A DNA stretch of 64,000 nucleotides. Origin: Camelus bactrianus (taxonomy: Eukaryota > Chordata > Mammalia > Artiodactyla > Camelidae). The stretch is from positions 10,682,001 to 10,746,000 of the forward strand of contig NC_133545.1 in assembly GCF_048773025.1 (NCBI RefSeq). The letters are read 5' to 3'. The position numbers and the translations under genes were made by a program. Positions within the stretch are counted from its first letter, which is position 1; every line of letters starts with the position of its first letter. The notes below the pieces were generated by a model that did not search any database, was not told the origin of the DNA, and was given only the letters and a program-made list of their open reading frames with translations. This document shows positions 26,554 to 37,768 of the stretch, piece after piece.

Positions 26554-27439
26554 AAGAAGTCTTAAAATACTCTGTTCCTGGCATCATTTCATTTAGGACA
26601 ATTCAGACATTTGTTTATTTTCAGTATCATTTAATCTGCAGAGGAAAATCTGAGATGGAGACACAAAGCAATCAAGACAGTACTGAATAAAGCCGCAGGG
26701 TCCCTGTTGCACCTTAACGTTGACTGTTTATTAAGCAGCTATTACGTGCTGGGCATTCTGGGCCATCACAGGGCTAAAAAGAAAAATGAAGTATACACAA
26801 GACATTTCTGGGCACAGTCCCAACACGGTTTAATCAAGGCACTTGGTTTTGTTCCAGGTGTGAAAGTTTAGATTTACTAAGACAATCAGCAGTGCTACAA
26901 CCATAGAAGTAAAGATGGCTTTACAACTCAAGTTTGGTTCACATTTAACAGTAAGCAACGTCTCAAGCTAATGTTTAGATGTTAGCTGGTTATTGAACAT
27001 AAGCAGAAATAGATTTCTCCCTGATGCAGTACTGTCAGGCTATTTTTAGTCAATAGACTTCAGTATTTAGAACAGTTTCAGATTAATATAAAAAGTGAGC
27101 AGATAATAATGCTCTCATGCATGTCTCCTCCCCAGCCTTCCCTATTATTAACATCTTACTTGGGTGTGGTATGTTTATTTTTGAACTATTATTGATATAT
27201 TATTAATAACTAAAGTCTATGAGTCACATTAAAATTTACTCTTTGTGTTGTACATTTCTCTGGTTTCTGACAAATGTACCATGTCTTATATTAACTATTA
27301 CAATGTCATGCAGAATTTCACTGCCCTACAGATGCCCAGTTCTTTACCTATGAATTTCTCTCCTCTTTCCCTGCAAACCTGGCCAACAACTGATATCTTA
27401 CTGCCTCTGTATATCTAAGGCATTTGCTTTTTTGAGCCC

Positions 27440-27600
27440 AAACTTACTAGCTGTTGCGACCTCGGGTTAATTACCTAATCTCTCTAGAACTCATTTTCCT
27501 CACCTATGGAACTTCCCTTACTGGATCGTTAAATGTATTCAATTAGATGGTGTTTATGTTATAAAGCCCTATTACGGGGTCTAATTTTCAACAGATATTA
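27440..27600 (+). repeat. MIR SINE
   Basis: 'cttactagctgttgcgacct' followed by 'ctcattttcctcacctatgg' matches the MIR core. Edges approximate. Confidence 0.6.
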
Positions 27601-28899
27601 TTTTCCTAAGTTCCCAAGGTATTTTGATTACAACTTCCCCAAAAGAAAGACTTATTTTTTAAAAAATATTAAAATTTAAACTATGTAGTCAATATTTTAA
27701 AACACTAAATATACTTGGATGACAAACCCATGAATCTTGTCCCCTATGTTGTGCTTGTTCAGATATTAATCTTTTCTGTTGGGAGTTCCAGAAAAGCAGT
27801 GAGGAAACAGTTCTTGATCATTGCACAGGGCAGTAGAGAGCCAGGGGCCATTACTAGGTGAGGAGAGGATAGTTAAGGAAAGGCTTGAAAGCCGTCTAAA
27901 TTCATCAGAACAAATTAATACCCTCCATGATATCTGCCTATTTATAAATAAGGGTCCTATTCTCATGACTGCTTCCACAGTGTCTAGGAATCGAAAATCT
28001 ACAATCATCGTAATCAGGATGGCAGATACTGCTCAGATGGGCTGTCTCTTGCCAGGAATTCATCAATCTCACTCACCTCTTTGGAGAGATGCGGCCATCT
28101 CTTCTCTAGGAGACCTTCCAGGACCCGATTCCTGGCTCTGGCTTTGTAGGTGTGCTCGGACAACTCTTCCCTACCATACCTGTCATTCCCTGGCCACTGG
28201 CACGTGGTAGATCCAGGGCCACATGCTGGTGGCCAGAACTCCCTTCAGGCCGGGATCTTAGCCACTCAAGGGATTTATAGGGAGAGAAGCTGGGGCCTCT
28301 AGGTGGCTTGAGGAAGCCGGGGACACTGAATTTGCACGACCTCATAGTTGTGCCCGGGCTTATGTGCTTTGGGTTGAGGATGCTACAGCCCTTTGAGTGG
28401 CTGCAAAGCAGACTTGCCCTGTTATCTGTCCTGTTATCTTCTGCTCCCTCCTTGGAGGTGTTTATCCTGGCTCTCTGCTTTTCTATTCTCTTTGCATTGT
28501 GTTCTCCCACCTCCTCTTGCCCAGGTGGGATAGAAGATACCCAGCACATGGACCTCACAGGCCTCAGTGGCAGGGACGACGCTTACAGAAACCCAGTCAG
28601 TGCAGCACACAGACACCAGCTCCGACATCTGGGGACTGTCCGTTTCTCAGCCTGTTGATTATCTAGGGCTCACTTTACTGTGACTCATTAGCACCCACTC
28701 ATTAGATGAGTGGAAGGAAGTGGGAGACAGTGGAAGGTGGGGGGGAGGGCTTTTAGGGGCAGGTTGGGGGAGGGAGTTGCCTGAGTGATGTGGGGTGAGA
28801 AGGGACCCTAATGGGGTCATAGCAGTTAGAGCAGATGTTCTGCATTCTTCTCTATCTCCAAGGTGCTCCCTGCAGCCTCTGATCTTGGGCGTAAACTCC

Positions 28900-29255
28900 A
28901 GCAGGTGTAGGAGTTATGTTGGGGGTGGCGAGCTCTGCACCTGCAGCTAGGGTGCCTGGATCCCCCTCCAGAGACCTTCTCCTCTCCCGCTGTGGTTCTA
29001 TTTCCACTGCCAGGGTGCTCACCAGAGGCCCAGATAGAAAGAACAGCATGGGAAGAGGATGGGCAGGATGTGGTGAACGTGGTGTTCGCGGAGCTCAGAA
29101 GATGGGTAGGGGGGAGGGACTTTCACAGTCGCCCCAGATGCAAGACCTAGTAAATGTCAAACCACATCCTGTTGTGAGACTCCGAGATGGTGCAGGGGGC
29201 AGGTGCGTGGCTGTTGCTACTTGTGCTGATGTTACTCAGAGATAAACAGCTGAGA
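28900..29255. promoter_or_regulatory. Candidate TRB enhancer (E-beta)
   Basis: A dense cluster of the motifs known to drive the TRB enhancer. E-boxes: CAGGTG 28902-28907, CACCTG 28938-28943, CAGGTG 29200-29205, CAGCTG 29247-29252. RUNX: TGTGGTT 28991-28997. Two composite ETS-RUNX sites of CAGGATGTGGT type: 29064-29074 on plus and 29161-29171 on minus. GATA: AGATAG near 29032 and AGATAA 29240-29245. It lies about 7 kb beyond TRBC exon 4 and 3.5 kb from TRBV30. This is the expected place, because E-beta in human and mouse sits between the last C gene and the inverted V gene. The motifs are seen; the function is inferred. Confidence 0.6.
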
Positions 29256-32200
29256 GCCAGCACGGGGCTCAGACACCCCCATCTCTTTCCTAATTGTCTT
29301 CTAAAAGACTGCAACCTGCTTCTCTTTACTTCTTGGCCTTTGAGTCAAGGCCACGCTCCTTTAAACACTATTTTCTTCTCCTCATTCAAGGCCCTGGACC
29401 TCTTTCCAGGTGCCAGGGCTCCAGATGCCTCTTGTTAACTGTAGGATTTGGGCTCAGCACCATCCCCCTTACACCATAGACAGCCTTTGAGGCTACACCG
29501 CAGGGGTGAATTGTTTGCATCTGGAAAGAGTTTAGATTTCCCGAGTTACCTTCCTCATGGTGATTTGGGGCCTGCAGGATTTGAATTACTGAATCAGAAG
29601 AGCAGAGACTGACCATTCCTTAGACACCACTTTACCCAATCCCTTCACTTCACAGAAGAGGATATAGCACCAGAGAAGAAAAGTGAGTTGCCCAGGGCTA
29701 TGCAGCTGTGGATAGAGGAGGACCAGAAGCCAATTCTCTGTGTTTTAGCAGCTCCTGGAATCTCAGGCAAAGCTGAGGGCAATGTGGGCTGTAGGTTGAG
29801 TTGCGATTTTGCTATGAATTGTATGAACCACTTGTATAAGAATAAACAAGTCACAAGGATCAGATCTGAGGTGGCAGAGGATGGAGGGGTAACTAGGAAG
29901 AATCCCAGAATTAGAATTCTGCAGAATCTAGAGAGTTGGAGAGATGAGCTGAAGAGCCATGATAAAATTAAACAAGTACTCCCCAACACCTACCCTACGC
30001 CCCAGAAAAGAGAGAAAACCAACTGTATGAACACAGGAAGAGGACTTCTTGGCTCCCAAGCGATGCATATGAAAAAGACCCAGGGTTTGAGTCAAAAGTG
30101 ACCTCAATGAGTCAATGGGGTGATGTGGGTGCAGACACTGGAAAGTTGTCCTCATGAGACCAGTGTAGAAGGTGCTGAGAACAGGGGCCAAAGCTCCCTC
30201 TTCCAGGTCAGAACCCACCCGGTGCCCTGTCCTATTCTGAACAGCACACTTTTAGAAAAGTAGCAAGGTAAAAACTGACACAAATGTTCAGAAGAGAGTG
30301 GCTGGGCTGTGGAGAGCAGGAAGTGCTCAGAACAGTGCTACGTGAGACAGCAGTTGAGAGAACCAGAAATGTTTAGCCTGAAAACAAATCTGTAGGTGAA
30401 TAATAATGATTATTAGAGCAGCTGATATCTCCTGACGCTATGATAACAGCTTTATATGTTGTGTGGGTTAAATAAGATGAAACCACTATGAAGTCGAGGT
30501 TGTGACTGAGGCTGTTTTTCAGCAAGGAAAGCAGGGTGTCAGAGGCGGTCACTTGCCCAAGGTCCCTTAGGCGAGAAGGGTCGATCTAAGGCTTGAAACA
30601 GATCTCTTTGCCTTTAAGTCCATGTTCTTTGTTACCATAATATTCTCATCTATCTATGGCATGCTTTTTCTATTCTGCAAAGTTGAGCTTTTAAAGGTTC
30701 TGCTTGTAGAACAATCTATCTCTCATAGATTTGTGGACCCTGGGCTGGAGGTGGGCACATTAACTGTCTTAAGACTGGCTCTCAGGAGTAGAATTAGGAC
30801 CAATGTGGGGCACTAGGATGTGATTTATGGATATCGAAAGAGGACAAGATTCTTCACAGTGCTGTCCAGGGATGAAATGGCCTACCCAGACAAGTCAAGA
30901 GTTTACTCTTGTCTCAGGACAGACCCTAGTTATGGGGGAATTCAAGATTTTGCAAATTATGCTGCCTTACCACCTAGAGTGTCTAGGTTTCCAAGATCCA
31001 GTCAAGGTCAAATCCCACTGTGGGAGTGAGGGTACAGGCAGCTGAGTTGTAACTGCTGGAGTGGCCTTGAACTTGGCCAGGAGGGGTCATGCAGGATCAC
31101 CATCAAGTCACTATTTTAAAACCCACTTCCTTATTTCAGAGAATCTGGTCAGAATGCAGTAGGGAACTGGGTCCACGGAAGCCCTGGGATGCAGTCTGCC
31201 TGTCAAGACCACCCCTCATACTGAGTGAGGACAGTTGAGATGAGTTACAGCAGAGATAAGTGAGATGAAACTTCTATGGAAATAGTCACAGTTGTTGGCT
31301 TGTTTTCAGCTCTTTTTTTTTTTTTTTTTTTTTACGGAATTACTACTGATCCATCCACTCATCTCTGGGACACCATGTCCTCCAAGAAGCCCTCCTAGGA
31401 GTCCAGGCGTAACGATGGATGGCAATGGAGGAGAAAGACATGCAGCTGGGACCAAAGGGGAGGATGTGGTGAGCAGAGACTACGTCCTCTGTTGGAGGGA
31501 GGCGATTCAGGGCGCAGCCAAGCACGTCACAGCAAATCCCCAGCAGAGGCAGAGCGGCACGGGTGCTATGAGCCCAGTGGTTTCAGATCCACAGACACAG
31601 AGAAAGGGCAGAAAGTCCTCAGGACGGGAGGGGAGGATATCCAACCCTAGACCGAGGCCCGAAATGCTTTTTTGTTTGGGGCCAGGATGGGATGGGTGAC
31701 GTCTCACATTATGGGGTCTCAAGGCCTGGAGATCACCTGTGGGAGTCTCCCATCAGTGACGACAATGAACTAGAGTTAACAATTGTTGTCCAGGCTTGGT
31801 GGCCTTCTGTACTGTGAGTCTTCTTAGATGGCCATAGAGTAATTCCCACGGACACAGAAAAAGGGAACTTGGTGATGAGAGTTTAAGAAGAGGTCAGCGG
31901 GATTGCAGATAACAGAATCGGCCACAGGTCAGTGGCAATGCTAAGAACTGATCTGGAGTCTTCAGCCACTCCTTGATCTACACCAGCTTCTCCTAACATC
32001 CCTATACGTGATACATCTAGGTGTGAGCATCTTTTTGTTGTACACGTATAGCTTCAAGAGCGATCTCAAGTACCAATCCTTCATTCCTACACCCATCCTT
32101 AAGCAGATCAGCCTCACACAGCATCTCCTATAGGGGACTGTGTGTCACACACACTGTTAGGGGCTGATGTCAACCAAGTTAATGCCCTTCTCTGGGTCAT

Positions 32201-34024
32201 TGGGAAAGAAGAAAAACAGGGAAATCACTCAGAGCAGGAAATGGAGATAGTATCTATCAAGAGCCATTGCTCTAATGCCAACCTCTCTTATTCTAAAATC
32301 CATCCCCCCGCCCCATTGTTCGTTCCCTTGCTCTTTCATAATCACTTAGTTAAGAGAGGAAAAGTCTTTGTCTCTCGGATGGTCTCAACATTCTCTGCTG
32401 CCCACCCTCATCTCCATCACCCAACCTTACGTAGCCTGGCCACGAGCTGTGCAGTAGGAAAGGTTGCAGGTCTTTAATGGATATTGATGATCATTGAAAC
32501 ATTCTTCTTCCAGGCAAGTGACAGTGACTGGAGCAGCCCTTCCCCACAGGAGTCCCATTCTCTCACTAGGACTTCACCCAACATGACCACCTGAATGCTT
32601 CCTTTCCCCTCCTAATTTCCAAATAAGACTCTAAAGGTCACAGGGTTGAGGTTCCTCTCCTGGAGAGCTACTCATGAATCCAGCTGTGCCCCTTGGAATG
32701 GCGAGAACTTGGGGGACCACAGCATCCTTTTAGAGATGCCTGGCTTCTACGTCTCTTCAGTCAGTAAGCATGCTTTGCCCCTTGCACTGTTTGTTGCTTG
32801 CGGAGTTTGCCCCTAGGCTACATTCTGCCCACAGATTTCCTTAATGGGATGAATCTTAGATTAGCCTTGTGATTGGGATAGGTCAACAGGCCCAGGCCAG
32901 TGAGGAATCGCTTTAGTGCTTCCCATTCCGTGAATGGCTCTGGTCTCAGAAACTCCCTCTGAGCACTTTTAACTGGAGTGGCCATGTGTCCTGGTTTGTC
33001 AGGACAATCCTGGTTTACTCTTCTTGTCCCAGTATCTTATCTTTCACTCTCAATAGTATCCCCATTCAAACAATGAACAGTATGATTGCCCTCTATCTAA
33101 CCCATCTTTGCTCAGTTTCACCTGAGGAAGAATGGATGGGATGGCCAGAATCAGTCCAGAAGGATCTATTTAGATTCTAGAGAAAGAGGAAGAGGCAAAA
33201 GCAACTAAATTCCTAGTGCTTGTGAGTTGAAAGTTGGGGGCAGTGTTATCTGAAAGAAAGAAAGCAAATGCTGTAAAGATGTGGAAGAGAGGCCCTCCCT
33301 AGGTCAGCGAAGATGTCAGGTGGGGGACCAAATGGAGTGTCCCTATCTCTGATAATAACGTTTTTACGAGTGAGAGGGACATGCACCGAGTCATCCATCT
33401 GCCAGAGGATGTTTGTTCCTTTGTTCCCCACCTTGACAACCCCCAGGCGCCCACCAACAACTCCTCCCACATCAACCCACCTGCCAGTGGCTCTGCTTTT
33501 AGCACCCCAAAAATGAGAGCCCCCAAGCCCTCAGACCCTCTTCTCCCCGCCTCCACCCCATCTTTGCCCTACATCTGTTTAGTTTTCTCCTCACAGCTCC
33601 ACTTGCACAAACTCCTGCCTCCAACACCCCCTGCTCCGACCCACTCCTGGCCCACGTGACACCCTGTTCTCCTGAGGCATTTATTTGTCCCTTTGGCTGC
33701 TCATCTCCTTGTCCCAACCTTAGGAATCACCACACACGTCTAAAGAACAGGAGGCATTGCTTCTGTGCGTGCTGGTCCAGAGTCTAAACTCTATCTCCTT
33801 TGTTTTGGGACTTTTAAAGCCATTACCAAGACAAATAAACAATAGCAACAGCAAATAAAAAAACTGTCTGTGTTTTGAGAAATCTACAGATACTTAAGAC
33901 TGATGGGAAGTTACAGGCGTGTGATGAGTTTCCCAGGCTCCTCACCATCCTGGACCATGTTCTTTCCTGGCCTGTGTGAATTGGGTCCAGAGAACTCCTC
34001 ATCTCCAGTTCCTGGATTCACAGT

Positions 34025-35057
34025 GTAGTGGGATGTATAGTGTCCCTGAAATTCATGCTCACCTCAGAATGTGATGCAATTTGGAAATAAGATTTTTACA
34101 GATGTAATTTGTTAAGAATCCCGGGATGTCTTGTCCCAGATTTTAGTGGGAAGATTTTGAGTTTTTTACTGTTGAGCACACAGCCTAAATGTCCATCAAC
34201 AGATGACTGGATAAGAAGATGTGGTATATTTATACAATGGAACACTATTCAGCCATAAAAATGACAACATAATGCCATTTGCAGCAACATGGGTGTCCCT
34301 GGAGAATGTCATTCTAAGTGAAGCCAGAAAGAGAAAGAAAAATACCATATGAAATCGCTCATATGTGGAATCTAAAAATAAAAAAAAACAACAACATAAA
34401 TACAAAACAGAAACAGACTCATAGACATAGAATACAAACTTGTAGTTGCCAAGGGGGAGTGGGGTGGGAAGGGGCAGACTTGGAGTTCAAAATTTGTAGA
34501 TACTGTCAGGCATATGCAGAAGAGATAAACAAGATTATACTGTATAGCACAGGGAAACATATACAAGATCTTGTGGTAGCTCACAGCAAAAAAAATGTGA
34601 CAATGAATATATGTATGTTCATGTATATCTGAAAAATTGTTCTCTACAATGGAATTTGACATAACATTGTAAAATGACTATAACAATAAAAAAAAGTTAA
34701 AAAAAAAAGAAAGGAATCTTGGGATGAAATCCTGAATTTAGGGCGTGTCCTAAATCCAATGACTTGTGTCTTGATAAGAGAAAGGAGATGGAAATTTACA
34801 CAAAGAGACATGGGGAAGGAGACGTGAAGGCAGAGGCTAAAGGTTAAGGTGATGCTGCCACGAGCCAAGGAAGCCAGGAGCCATCAGACACGGGGAGAAG
34901 CAAAGAAGGAGTCTCCCCTGGAGCTTTGGAAGGAACCGTGGCCCTGCCAAGACCTTGATTGTGGCTTTGGCCCCCAGAACGGTGAGAGAATACATTTCTA
35001 TTGTTTTAAGCCATCAAGTGTGGTTCTGTGATACAGCAGTGCGAGGGAACAAATACA
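34025..35057 (+). mobile_element. MLT1-type (ERVL-MaLR) LTR fossil split by a LINE-1
   Basis: Left part 34025-34128 carries 'cctcagaatgtgatgcaatt'. Right part 34711-35057 carries 'gtcctaaatccaatgacttg' and 'gagaatacatttctattgtt'. Both match one MLT1-type LTR in plus orientation, and a LINE-1 sits between them. It is an old, non-coding, broken remnant. Confidence 0.65.
34129..34710 (+). mobile_element. LINE-1 3' end with inverted 5' piece, nested in the LTR
   Basis: From about 34179 the sequence is a standard LINE-1 3' end in plus orientation ('cctaaatgtccatcaacag' to an A-rich tail near 34685-34710). The first 50 bp or so (34129-34178, 'tcttgtcccagattttagtg') is LINE-1 sequence in the opposite orientation, the mark of a twin-primed, 5'-inverted insertion. 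Degraded direct repeats of about 15 bp (AAGAATCCCGGGATG ending 34128; AGGAATCTTGGGATG ending 34726) flank it. Confidence 0.7.
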
Positions 35058-36008
35058 CTCAGGAATCAGGGCGTCCTCAGTCTGCTGCTGCAGGTCCTGC
35101 CCCAGAGTTTGGGAGCTGCTATTCTAGGGTCACCCAGCGACTTTGTGAGCCATCACACCCTCTTGGTTACCATTGGGAAAAGCTTCCCGAATCACCATCT
35201 TCAGAAGAATGTGCCTATGTAATTTCATAACCTACTGGTCTTTTGATCTATGATCTGTGGTTTCTTCCTCTATAACGTAGAGAGAAAAGTATCTGCTCCT
35301 GGAGTCATTGTGGGGATTGGCTGGGACAACACGTGTGCCAGAGCCCAGCCCGAAGCCTGGAACAAAGCAGGCTATAGTAAGAACTCTATCTGACCCAACC
35401 TCTGCCAGATTTCAGAACTCCTGTCTCACCCCTGACATTTGGCCTCAACTAACTTACCCCAGGGCCTCTGTCACTGGTCTGTCTTCTGTGCCCTGACTGC
35501 ATTCCTCCTCTCCCCGGGTGCAGTGTTCCACTACAGTGATCGTAACCTGCAGGTAGCAGTTACCCCAGTAAGAAGACTGTCTTTGCCCACGTGGCTGCAT
35601 GCAGCATGCTACCTGTGGTGGCCTGGTCTCCATCCCATCAAGTAAAGGAGCCCGTTGGCAGGGCTACTCGAGTGTGGCACCCCAGCCCCCACTGGCCCCT
35701 GCTCCCTTTCTCCATTCCTCGCCAGGACCTGACCTCATGTCCTTGCCTCCGTGAAATCCCCAGGTTTCACATTTCAGTATTTTCAACTCTGTGCCTTCTT
35801 TAGAATTCTAAACTAGACGTGCAGAGTAGAACTAAATCTTATGCCCAAAATTCTGAAATAAGAGAAGATGGAAGACCATCCTCCATCAGGAGGAAAGAAG
35901 GAAGTAGTATTGGCCAGGGAGGAGGGTTAGTCACGTTCCCCAAATCAGAAGGTAGATCAGCAAACCCCACTGACACTGCTGAGACACAGCCAGGCCTGCC
36001 GGGACACT

Positions 36009-36014
36009 TTTATT
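36009..36014 (-). terminator. Poly(A) signal of cluster-3 TRBC
   Basis: AATAAA on the minus strand, about 190 nt after the stop codon. The surrounding 3'UTR does not resemble that of the other two C genes. Confidence 0.75.
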
Positions 36015-36202
36015 GGTTTAGTCTATTTCAGATTCTGTGTTGAGCTCACTTTGCAGGGAGGCTGAGAGACGGGACAACATCCCTGCAGGAAGGAGATAAG
36101 GAGTGGAGAGAGAGAAACTCTAAGAACACTGACTGGATACATGTGAAAGAGAATCCAGCGCGAGGATAAAGAACAACTCAGGGTGCATTTTTGGAGCTGG
36201 TC

Positions 36203-37656
36203 TCAGGAATCCTTTTTCTTAACCTGAGGAAGAGAGGACACTGTCAGGGTGGCAGGGGCCACGGAACAGCAGGAGGGGGTCAGAGGAGGCTGAATCTGGG
36301 GCCTGATTTTGGGCCGGGCAGGTTGACTTTTCCCATCCTCTAAAGCTACGTTCTGTAATAATCCCAGGACTTTCTCCACAGACTGGCAGTCCCATTATAA
36401 TTCCACTGAGATGCTGGGATGTCAATCCGAGATTCCCTTCAGTTCCCGTGCAGGGTATTCCACCCTCTCGCTTCACTCATCTGCCGTATCCTGCCCTCCC
36501 CCTTACCATGGCCATGAGCACGAGGGCGCTGACCAGCACAGCATACAGGGTGGCCTTCCCCAGAAGGATCTCATAGAGGAGGGTGGCAGACAGGACCCCT
36601 TGCTGATAGGACACTGTGGGCAGGAAGGGAGAATAGGTAGGTACCTGTGAGCAGGTGTCTCTGGTCTCTTCTCCACCTGCCCCCAAGCCCACCCAGGTCC
36701 CTGGGATCAGCATTCTCTGGTTTCAGATCAAAGACCATGGGAGATGAAGACAAAGACGGAGAGGGCCACTTACCTGAGGTGAAGCCACAGTCTGAAAGAG
36801 AAAAGTGGAGAGGGAAATGGATGAGTAGGGAATGCCATTCCTTAAAGAGACTGAGCCTTAAGTCACAGCCTTTAGAGTCATAGGTTCATAGGCCACAAAC
36901 AGGAGCAAGTCATACGATGCAGTCAGCCTCCTGGTATGGCTGGGAACTGTCTCTCTCATGCTGCTCAATGTCAATGGCATCACCATTATGATTTTAGAAA
37001 ACTGGGACCAGTGCAGGGATGCGGACGCACCACTGAGGCCCTGAGCTGTGCAGGACACTGGTGATGGGGACCCATCCCCACAGCGCTTGGCTGAGGATCT
37101 GGGGGAGGAATTAGCCCGAGGGGCCCTGTCCACCCTCATGGTGGCCTCTGGTCGTCCCACCCCCATCCCTTTTTCCTGAATCTCGTTTTTCTGGGCTTCT
37201 ACCTGGATCTCTCCCTTTCTCTGGTCTGACTCAGTCCATGCCGATCCTCCCCGACCCGCTCACCTGCTCGGCCCCAGGCCTCGGCACTGACGTTCTGGGA
37301 GACGGGCATGGGCCAGTCCTCCTTCCACTGGTCCCGGTCCTTGTCCGTGAGCCCGTGGAAGTGGACTTGGCAGCGGAAGTGGTTGCGGGGGTTGTGCCAG
37401 AAGGTAGCGGAGACCCTCAGCCGGCTGCTCAGACAGTAGGTGGAGTCACTGAGGCTGGGGTCCTCCCTGTAGGGCTGCGGGTCCGTGCTGACCCCGCTCT
37501 GGACCTCCTTCCCGTTCACCCACCAGCTCAGCTCCACGTGGTCGGGGTAGAAGCCTGTGGCCAGGCACACGAGCGTGGCCTTCTGGGTCCGGGAGATCTC
37601 TGCTTCCGATGGCTCGAACACAGCCACCTTGGGTGGTTTGACCTGGCTCAGGTCCT
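36203..37656 (-). CDS. TRBC3: T cell receptor beta constant, 3'-most cassette
   Basis: Constant region of the TCR beta chain, anchored in the T cell membrane and paired with TCR alpha and CD3. Exons on the minus strand: EX1 37656-37264 (393 nt), EX2 36791-36774 (18 nt), EX3 36613-36507 (107 nt), EX4 coding 36223-36203. All junctions are GT/AG. EX1 starts [18 protein letters not shown] and is a C-type Ig domain with Cys in [10 protein letters not shown] and in HFRCQVHF, plus an N-glycosylation site (NVS). EX2 encodes DCGFTS, whose Cys makes the interchain disulfide. EX3 encodes the transmembrane helix with the buried Lys in [10 protein letters not shown] that contacts CD3. The tail is VKKKDS, one residue different from the other two genes. 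Total 179 residues, two longer than human because of the FG loop. No breaks. Cluster numbering is positional; some schemes would call this TRBC2. Confidence 0.95.
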
Positions 37657-37714
37657 CTGCAGGGGACAGGGGTTGGGAGCAGGGCTGCTCTGAGAGCTGG
37701 GCTTGGTAGGGGCC

Positions 37715-37723
37715 GTGTGTGTG

Positions 37724-37754
<31 letters not shown>

Positions 37755-37768
37755 GTGTGTCTGTGTGA
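37715..37768. repeat. GT microsatellite in the J-C intron, cluster 3
   Basis: An interrupted GT repeat (read as CA on the transcribed strand) about 58 bp upstream of TRBC exon 1. Equivalent repeats sit at the same place in the other cassettes. Confidence 0.85.

Larger units (their letters stand above)
25625..28899. other. TRBV30 to enhancer interval
   Basis: No gene recognised. Contains a strong CTCF-like motif at 26540-26553, an old LINE-1-like relic at about 27070-27430 and a MIR near 27440-27600. A 150-codon open frame on the minus strand (28106-28558) has no recognisable domain. Confidence 0.5.
29256..36008. other. Enhancer to TRBC interval
   Basis: No gene recognised. Contains MIR-like pieces (near 29650-29720 and 30530-30620), a poly-T run (31313-31334) and, at 34.02-35.06 kb, an MLT1-type LTR split by a LINE-1. 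The remaining short open frames look like chance. Confidence 0.5.

Noticed and set aside
37238-37693. 151-codon open frame on the plus strand, repeated at 46766-47221 and 56159-56614
   Set aside because: It is the antisense shadow of TRBC exon 1 and its flank; it recurs three times only because the exon does.
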